Positions 1-5,102 of a stretch of 9,041 bases of DNA are shown in pieces. The stretch comes from Rhodococcus sp. (in: high G+C Gram-positive bacteria) (GTDB lineage: Bacteria > Actinomycetota > Actinomycetes > Mycobacteriales > Mycobacteriaceae). The translations under genes and the position numbers were made by a program. The notes under the pieces were generated by a model. It searched no databases. It was not told where the DNA came from and saw nothing but the letters and a program-made list of their open reading frames with translations. Each line of letters opens with the position of its first letter. Position 1 is the stretch's first letter. Location: assembly GCA_012515885.1 (NCBI GenBank), contig JAAYXN010000155.1, positions 1 to 9,041 of the forward strand, in the 5' to 3' direction.

Positions 1-1320
1 GACGTCGGGGCGCTCTAGGGCGATGTTGTCGGCGACAGTGCCGGAAAACAGGATCGTTTCTTGAGGCACGTACGCGGTAGCCCGACGTAGGTCGTCTTCG
101 GCGAGGTCGCGCACGTCAATTCCGTCGATCTGCACTCGTCCCGCTGTGGGATCGTAGAACCGCAGCACCAGTTTCGCGATCGTCGACTTTCCCGCACCGG
201 TGACGCCGACCAGCGCGACCGTCTCTCCCGCCTGTACCGACCAGTCCAGTGCGTGCAGAACCGGTGGGCCCGAGGGGTAGGCGAAGTCGACGGCGTCGAA
301 CCGTACCTGTCCGGCAGGCGTCGGTAGAGGTGTCGGGTTCTGCGGTGCCGGCGGATCGGGTTCGCGGTCCATCACTGCCCTCAACCGCTGGGCACCGGCC
401 AGGCCTGACTGCACAGAGTCGAACAGCTGCGAGAGTCCTGAGATGGGGCCGAACGCGAGACGCAGGTACAGCATGAATGCGGTGAAGGTGCCGATTTCGA
501 CGCTGCCGCCTAACACTCCGAACCCGCCATAAATCACGATCGTGACGGTGACTGCCGCGGCGATCAGGTCCACAGCGGGAAAGAATTTCGCCGAGATGTC
601 GACGGTGCGGCGGTTGGCTCCCGCTTCCTCGTCGACCGCGTTCGTCAGTGTCTCGAACGAGTTTCCGGACGTGCCGAAACTACGCAGCAGTCCGGCTGTC
701 TGAATGGTTTCGTGCCACGACCGCATCGCGCGCCCGGCAGTTCCGCGCACCGCCCGCCACGCAGGTGTGGACACCCGCCGAAACCACATCACCAGAACCA
801 GCAGTGGCGGCACAGCGAGTAGCAGCGCCACGCTCACGCCGGGGTCCAGCACGATCAGCAGTGCCACGACCCCACCGATCGTCAAGATCGAGGTGGCGAA
901 GCGAACGAGGCCATCAGTGAGCAGGGACGCGAGGGAGTCGACGTCGCCGACGACGCGCGCCACAACCCCACCGGGGCCTTCTTCGTGGTGGAAGTCGAGC
1001 GAGGACTTCTGTGCCTTGTTGAACGCCTGCAGCCGCAATTCATGCAGCGCTGTTTGCCCGACACGTCCCACCGCCAGGATCTCAAGCGCTTCGGCTATCG
1101 CCCGAATCACGACCACACCGATATACACGGCCACGACCATCGCCAGGACGGACACCGACTGTGCGATCACACCCCGGTCGATCGCGATTTTGACGAGGAA
1201 CGGGATTGAAAGACCTACCGCGGTCTGCATCAACACCGCGGCGCAACCGAGGGACACGAACCAGCGGTGCGGGCGCAGGAGCGGCCACAACCATTTGAGG
1301 TCACTGACAAGTTCTTTCAC
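1..1320 (-). CDS. ABC exporter half-transporter (TMD-NBD fusion), C-terminus cut by window edge
   Basis: This is a membrane ABC exporter subunit with a type-I transmembrane domain followed by an ATPase domain. 440 residues are visible and the C-terminal part is off the left edge. The hydrophobic six-helix-type region spans about residues 15-300. The NBD begins near 338 with an aromatic A-loop (FAYPSG, about 346-351), a canonical Walker A (GVTGAGKST, 372-380) and a Q-loop glutamine at 420 (YVPQETILFSG). Signature, Walker B and H-loop lie beyond the window. The start is GTG at 1320-1318, directly after the TAA of the upstream gene (zero gap), with GGTGA/GAAGG purine stretches overlapping that gene's end, so translation is probably coupled. 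No N-terminal C39 peptidase domain precedes the membrane region. It pairs with the adjacent ABC gene and probably supplies the catalytically intact ATPase half. The likely cargo, by context, is the Cys-rich peptide encoded upstream. Family assignment is firm; substrate is inference. Confidence 0.93.
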   Translation of the reverse strand, partial: MKELVSDLKWLWPLLRPHRWFVSLGCAAVLMQTAVGLSIPFLVKIAIDRGVIAQSVSVLAMVVAVYIGVVVIRAIAEALEILAVGRVGQTALHELRLQAFNKAQKSSLDFHHEEGPGGVVARVVGDVDSLASLLTDGLVRFATSILTIGGVVALLIVLDPGVSVALLLAVPPLLVLVMWFRRVSTPAWRAVRGTAGRAMRSWHETIQTAGLLRSFGTSGNSFETLTNAVDEEAGANRRTVDISAKFFPAVDLIAAAVTVTIVIYGGFGVLGGSVEIGTFTAFMLYLRLAFGPISGLSQLFDSVQSGLAGAQRLRAVMDREPDPPAPQNPTPLPTPAGQVRFDAVDFAYPSGPPVLHALDWSVQAGETVALVGVTGAGKSTIAKLVLRFYDPTAGRVQIDGIDVRDLAEDDLRRATAYVPQETILFSGTVADNIALERPDV

Positions 1321-3066
1321 TTACGTCACCGCCTTCGCCGCAACAACTGACCGCAGCCGGTCATCTTCAGCGGGGGCATCATCGATCTTGTGAATGCGCC
1401 CATCACGCAGTTCGTAGGTGTCGTCGACGCGCAGATGCGGTGAGGACGTGCCGAGGTAGATCACGGTGGTTCCGGTCAATACTTCGGGAAGCCGGGCCAA
1501 AATTTTCGCTTCGGTCGCCGCGTCCACCTCGGACAGTGCACCGTCGAGAATCAGTACGCGCGGGGACCGCAAGATGGCGCGTGCCATCGCGATTCGTTGA
1601 CGTTGCCCACCGGAGAGGTCGACGCCGCGTTCGCTGATCCGGCGATCCAGGCCTGCCTGCAGTGCGTCGTCATCGTTCGCGTCGCCGTCGACGACCCAGT
1701 CCAGGGCATCGACGGCGTGCAGGACGTCGCGGATCCGGTCGAGTTCTACCGCGCTGCCTAGTAAGAGGTTGTCGCGCAGCGTTCCCGCGATCATCAGCGC
1801 ATCCTGCTGGGTGCGGATCACCTGCGAACGCAGCGAGTCGACGGTGAGGGTGGTGGCGTCGAAGCCATCGATAAACACGGTTCCCGCATCCGGGTCGTAG
1901 TCACGGACCAGCAGTTGCGCGAGAGTGGTCTTGCCTGTTGCGGCGGCGCCGCGTACGACGACGTGGCGTCCAGCAGGTACCCGCCACGTTGCGCCTTGCA
2001 GGCTGCGGAATTCGATGTCGCGGAGCGCGATTTCGGCTCCCTTCCCGGGCGGTAGCGCAGCGGCTCCGGGGCGACTGGTGATGAGCGGCTGCGCGTCGAG
2101 GACCTCAAACACCCGTGAACCGCCCACTGCCGCTCGCTGCGCGGACGAGACGAGTTGGCTGGCGCCCGCGGCGAGCGCCGCCACCATCGCCACATAGACG
2201 TTGAATGCGACGAGCGTGCCGAGTGAGAGCGAGCCGTTGATCGTCGCGATACCGCCCACCAGCAAGATCGTGACGGCAGTGATCTGCGGCAGAGCGGTAA
2301 TCAACGGCGCGAATCGTGAGCGCAACCGGATCGCGGCTTTCGCCTCGGTGTGTAGCTCCCCCGCACGGGCCGCGAACTTGTCGTTCCACTGTTCGCTGAT
2401 ACCAGCAGTTTTCACGACGCTGATGCCCGCTGCCGCCTCGTGAACCACCGAGGTCACTTCCGACCTGCGTTCTTGCAGACGGTGGAAAGACACCCGCAGG
2501 TGGCTGTTAAACCACAGCGCGAGAATCAGGGTGGGGATGGTGAACACCAACGTCAGAACGGTGAGTCTGACATCGAGAAGCCACATCTGGGTAAGTGCGA
2601 TGGCCATGGTCAGTCCATCAATCACGATGAACGCAAACCCAAACCCGAGGAAAGCACGCACCGCATCAATGTCACTACTCACCCTGGTCAACAGGCCCCC
2701 GGTGCGGGCCTGGTCAAACCAGGCCGCATCCAAACTCGCCAATTTGCGGGCCATGCTCAGCCGCAGATCACGCTGAGCATCGACGGCGAGACGCCCACCG
2801 GTGCGTCGTCGCAGTGTCGCGCAACTGAACTGGACCAGCGCCACCGACGCCATCAGTGCCGCACCAATAAGTAGGGCGCGCTGTGAATTTGCCGTCAGAC
2901 CCTCGTCGATGATGTAGCGCAGGATCAGCGGGGAGGCCGTGACGCAGGCGACGAGAGGAACACCCAGCCCCAGCGCCAACGCTGTTCTTCCCGGGTACGG
3001 CCGCAGCAAGGCGACGACGCGGCGCAGCGTGGTGAGGGTGCTCGGTTCGGGAGCCGGAGTGCTCAC
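1321..3066 (-). CDS. ABC exporter half-transporter with degenerate ATPase motifs
   Basis: A 581-residue type-I ABC exporter subunit: membrane domain at about 20-305, NBD at about 345-560. The nucleotide-binding domain keeps Walker A (GAAATGKT, 373-380), the Q-loop (QQD, 420-422) and a perfect signature (LSGGQRQR, 484-491). Walker B reads VLILDGALSEVD (505-516 region), so the catalytic Glu after D508 is Gly509. The switch histidine is also missing: the segment VIYLGTSS (535-542) has Thr where iaHR is expected. The A-loop aromatic (after IEF, 351-353) is not evident. This is the pattern of the non-catalytic half of heterodimeric exporters such as TM287/288 or TAP, and the next gene would be its partner. 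There is no C39 domain. The start is GTG and overlaps the preceding stop by four bases (GTGA), with only a weak SD, indicating translational coupling. Role by context: export of the modified peptide. Confidence 0.93.
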   Translation of the reverse strand: MSTPAPEPSTLTTLRRVVALLRPYPGRTALALGLGVPLVACVTASPLILRYIIDEGLTANSQRALLIGAALMASVALVQFSCATLRRRTGGRLAVDAQRDLRLSMARKLASLDAAWFDQARTGGLLTRVSSDIDAVRAFLGFGFAFIVIDGLTMAIALTQMWLLDVRLTVLTLVFTIPTLILALWFNSHLRVSFHRLQERRSEVTSVVHEAAAGISVVKTAGISEQWNDKFAARAGELHTEAKAAIRLRSRFAPLITALPQITAVTILLVGGIATINGSLSLGTLVAFNVYVAMVAALAAGASQLVSSAQRAAVGGSRVFEVLDAQPLITSRPGAAALPPGKGAEIALRDIEFRSLQGATWRVPAGRHVVVRGAAATGKTTLAQLLVRDYDPDAGTVFIDGFDATTLTVDSLRSQVIRTQQDALMIAGTLRDNLLLGSAVELDRIRDVLHAVDALDWVVDGDANDDDALQAGLDRRISERGVDLSGGQRQRIAMARAILRSPRVLILDGALSEVDAATEAKILARLPEVLTGTTVIYLGTSSPHLRVDDTYELRDGRIHKIDDAPAEDDRLRSVVAAKAVT

Positions 3067-3944
3067 GACTGCGACTGCCCTGCTGCCGGAGCTTGGGGTT
3101 GACGGTGTTGGGGAAGCAGAATCGCCAGCCCTTCTGCGCGAAGTTTGTCCAGTGCCGCGAGCGCGCCGCGTTCAACTCCGCTCCCGTAGGTGTGACGCAG
3201 CTCAGTCAGTACGTCAGTGACGGTTCGGGTGCCGTCGCAGGCACGGACGAGATCCGCGGTTGCCCGGTTGACCCGATACGAACGCACCCAGGGGCTTCCT
3301 GGGGTTTTGAACATCAGCACCTGAGCTGGTTCGGGGAGCCGGTCCAGAGTGTCGATGCGTTCGCCGTCTTCGAGCCTGGTCATCACGTCGTAGACGGGGT
3401 AGGTGAATTCGAGGAGCCGCACGTGCTGACCGCAATACGGGTATCCCGACCGTGGATCGAGGGTGTCGTCGCCCGGTTCACCGGCAACAACTGAGCTGTG
3501 CCACGCATCGAGGTCGGCTCCCAGTTGAACCTGTGTGTATTCGAACCGCATCAGATCGGCCACCCACGGGTGCGCGATCTCGCCAGCTTCGAGTCGCGGA
3601 TGAAAATAAGCGTAGACGCGGTCTGCTTCAACAAGCAGGGTTCCGCGTGCTTCGGGTAGCGGCGGGAACGCTTCACAGAAGTCTTCGGCTTCATCGCCGG
3701 TCGAGCGGTGCACGATCTCGGCGGTTAGGGGAAACGCCATGAAACCCAATTCGAGTCGACCGTGCGCGAGCAGGTGGCTGTGCAGCATCACCCGGTCGCG
3801 GCGCATCGCGAGCAGGCTTTCCCGCTCACGTTCGGTGAGATCGAACCGCGACCCGGCCTGCTCGTCGCCTGCGAAGAACGCTGCCCGAAACTTTCTGTCC
3901 GTGAGAATGAACCCGAGGGCGCGTTGGTACTCCAACAAACTCAT
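3063..3944 (-). CDS. MNIO partner protein with C-terminal RRE-like domain
   Basis: A 293-residue soluble protein directly downstream of the DUF692/MNIO gene. This is the position and general make-up of MNIO partner proteins (MbnC, TglI, BufC/DUF2063-type) that bind the precursor leader and support the oxidase. The N-terminal about 75 residues look helical (LLEYQRALGFILTD near the start, FPLTAEIV at 71-78), as in such partners. A middle region holds aromatic motifs (YPYCGQHVRLLEFTYPVYD, 168-186). The C-terminal about 205-278 has a PqqD/winged-helix-like pattern: beta segments (QVLMFKTP, VRSYRVN), then a helix ending ACDGTRTVTDVL (235-246) and a last helix-strand (LDKLRAEGLAILLP). A related ACDG-x-R-(x)-VT stretch occurs at the C-terminus of the glycosyltransferase in this operon. 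ATG at 3944-3942 immediately follows the oxidase TAA, with AAGG 8 nt upstream inside that gene. The stop overlaps the next GTG. The leader-recognition role is inferred from context; exact family membership is uncertain. Confidence 0.8.
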   Translation of the reverse strand: MSLLEYQRALGFILTDRKFRAAFFAGDEQAGSRFDLTERERESLLAMRRDRVMLHSHLLAHGRLELGFMAFPLTAEIVHRSTGDEAEDFCEAFPPLPEARGTLLVEADRVYAYFHPRLEAGEIAHPWVADLMRFEYTQVQLGADLDAWHSSVVAGEPGDDTLDPRSGYPYCGQHVRLLEFTYPVYDVMTRLEDGERIDTLDRLPEPAQVLMFKTPGSPWVRSYRVNRATADLVRACDGTRTVTDVLTELRHTYGSGVERGALAALDKLRAEGLAILLPQHRQPQAPAAGQSQS

Positions 3945-4781
3945 TTAGCTGACCTTCGCCTGCGACGCCGCGACTGCTGCGCGTGCCCGATCAAGATGCG
4001 CCAGTAGCTCCTCGAAATCTGGCCAGCTCTGATCCCATTCCAACAGGATCGCCTTCGGCTGGACCCGTTCAAGTACGTAGTCGAGCAGCTTCCACACCGG
4101 TTCGTGCACGGGCGCACCGTGAGTGTCGACCATCATGTCCTCGACGTATTCGCCACCGGCCAGGTGGATCTGGACGGTGCGCTCAAGCGGGATCGAGTCA
4201 AGGAACTCGTACGGATCGAACCCGAGATTCACCGAGTTCACCCACACATTGTTGACGTCGAGCAGCAGCCCGGTGTCGGTCTCTTCGAGGACCCGGGTGG
4301 TGAACTCGGCTTCGCTCATGTCATTGCCTGGCAGGTGGAAGTAGTACGTGATGTTCTCAAGGAGGAATGGCTTGTCGATGGTGTTTTTAACCTGCTCGAC
4401 GTTGCGGCATACCGTGTCGAAAGACTCTTCGGTGAACCACAGCGGCGTCAACTGTTCGACGTCGGTGTCAGGCACTTTGGTGAAGGACAGGTGGTCGCTA
4501 AACCACGGTGCGTCAGCCTGTTCGACAAGTGTCCCCAACCGGTCAAGGTAGTCACGATCGACTTCAGTGGCTGAGCCGATTGACATCCCCACACCGTGCG
4601 GAACGAGCGGCCAATGTTCCCGCAACTGCAGAAAACGTTCCGTGCGTTCTGGTGTGCCATACAGGTATTGGTCGGCAATGAACTCGACGAAATCGATGCG
4701 GTCACGATTGTCGAGGGTCTGTCGGTGCAGCGGCAAGCGGTAGCCCAGGCCGACACCGAGAGTGGGCAAATCGTCGTACAT
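3945..4781 (-). CDS. DUF692 family multinuclear non-heme iron-dependent oxidase (MNIO), RiPP maturase
   Basis: A 278-residue TIM-barrel protein of the DUF692/MNIO family, the usual full length. Metal-ligand motifs are visible in order: PHGVGMSIGS (H62), FSDHLSF (D96, H97), FLLENITYY (E142, N143), LLLDVNNVWVN (D175, N177, N178), VQIHLAGG (H206), VDTHGAPVHEPVW (D219, H221) and ILLEWDQSWPDF (E248). Characterised members use two or three iron ions and O2 to rearrange cysteine residues of a ribosomal peptide: oxazolone/thioamide in methanobactin, thiooxazole in bufferins, Cys beta-carbon excision in 3-thiaglutamate formation. Here the obvious substrate is the Cys-rich peptide encoded 66 nt upstream. 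The ATG has GGAGG four bases upstream and the stop TAA abuts the ATG of the partner gene. No ligand residue appears to be missing. The family call is strong; the exact chemistry cannot be read from sequence. Confidence 0.96.
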   Translation of the reverse strand: MYDDLPTLGVGLGYRLPLHRQTLDNRDRIDFVEFIADQYLYGTPERTERFLQLREHWPLVPHGVGMSIGSATEVDRDYLDRLGTLVEQADAPWFSDHLSFTKVPDTDVEQLTPLWFTEESFDTVCRNVEQVKNTIDKPFLLENITYYFHLPGNDMSEAEFTTRVLEETDTGLLLDVNNVWVNSVNLGFDPYEFLDSIPLERTVQIHLAGGEYVEDMMVDTHGAPVHEPVWKLLDYVLERVQPKAILLEWDQSWPDFEELLAHLDRARAAVAASQAKVS

Positions 4782-4799
4782 ACAACCTCCGATATCGAT

Positions 4800-4820
4800 G
4801 CCGACCCATGCGGTGTCGGC
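4800..4820 (-). promoter_or_regulatory. Intergenic stem-loop between precursor and MNIO genes
   Basis: On the minus strand GCCGAC and GTCGGC form a perfect 6-bp stem (4815-4820 with 4800-4805). Two more G:C pairs form inside past a one-base bulge, leaving a GCAT loop. It sits 28 nt after the precursor stop and 18 nt before the MNIO start codon. There is no U-tract after it, so it is not a classical terminator. It could stabilise the precursor mRNA 3' end or attenuate the downstream genes, giving more peptide than enzyme. Function is inference. Confidence 0.5.
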
Positions 4821-4847
4821 CCGGTCTACGTGCTAATCGAGCAAAGA

Positions 4848-5027
4848 TCAGAGCGCCTGCTGCTGATCGCCACCCTTCTTTCCACAGCCCTTACAGCCGT
4901 TGCAGCCGCCTGCGTTGCAGCAGCTGCATCCGGTGCAAGACATGGAAATCGAAAGGTCGTCGAGCGACTTGGTGACGAGTTCTTCAAACTCGAACTCGAC
5001 CACTGCGGGATCCATGGTTACCTGCAT
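4848..5027 (-). CDS. Cys-rich RiPP precursor peptide (59 aa)
   Basis: A small gene just upstream of the MNIO gene. The peptide begins MQVTMDPAVVEFEFEELV, continues through an acidic/hydrophobic leader-like stretch to LDDLSISMS (residues 22-30), then has CTGCSCCNAGGCNGCKGC (31-48) and a Gly/Lys/Gln tail ending QQQAL. All seven cysteines (31, 34, 36, 37, 42, 45, 48) lie in an 18-residue core, four intervals being CxxC-like. The leader has none. ATG 5027-5025 is preceded by an excellent SD (AGGAGGTGA, 5042-5034, 6 nt spacer) and an in-frame TGA lies just upstream, so this is the longest possible ATG ORF; Met5 is the only other early start. No signal peptide is seen. By position and composition it should be the substrate of the MNIO and possibly of the glycosyltransferase, exported by the ABC pair. 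A metallothionein-like metal-binding role, before or after modification, is the main alternative. Confidence 0.92.
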   Translation of the reverse strand: MQVTMDPAVVEFEFEELVTKSLDDLSISMSCTGCSCCNAGGCNGCKGCGKKGGDQQQAL

Positions 5028-5033
5028 GTCACG

Positions 5034-5042
5034 TCACCTCCT
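5034..5042 (-). promoter_or_regulatory. Strong Shine-Dalgarno of the precursor gene
   Basis: The minus strand reads AGGAGGTGA, a nine-base match to the anti-SD, with six bases before ATG. It is the strongest ribosome-binding site among the genes here. It fixes the small gene's start and suggests high translation, as expected for a precursor peptide. Confidence 0.85.
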
Positions 5043-5052
5043 CTCCGTGCGA

Positions 5053-5080
5053 GTGAGTACTTCTCACCGGATGGTTCCGG
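5053..5080 (-). repeat. Two small tandem hairpins upstream of the precursor SD
   Basis: In the 75-nt gap between the glycosyltransferase stop and the precursor ATG, the minus strand can form CCGGA-ACCA-TCCGG (5080-5067). Directly after it lies GTGAG-AAGTA-CTCAC (5067-5053); the two share one base. Stems are only 5 bp, so this is weak evidence. They could mark RNA processing or protect the 5' end of a precursor transcript. No convincing separate promoter is seen in this gap. Confidence 0.3.
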
Positions 5081-5102
5081 GAGTCTGCGAGGGGTCGTCG
5101 GA

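Noticed and set aside
249..2874. Long open frames on the plus strand and in other minus frames across the ABC genes
   Set aside because: They are Arg/Ser/Pro-rich shadow frames of GC-rich coding sequence with no recognisable domains, lying within clearly conserved ABC genes.
4800..4820. Stem-loop as a rho-independent terminator
   Set aside because: No U-run follows on the minus strand, and tightly linked genes of the same operon continue downstream.
4848..5027. Thiopeptide or linear azole precursor (leader LDDLSIS followed by Cys/Ser-rich core)
   Set aside because: No YcaO cyclodehydratase, dehydrogenase or lanthipeptide-type dehydratase is encoded in the window; the adjacent maturase is an MNIO.
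4848..5027. Simple metallothionein
   Set aside because: The Cys-free acidic leader and direct linkage to an MNIO, partner and exporter favour a RiPP precursor; metal binding of the product stays possible.
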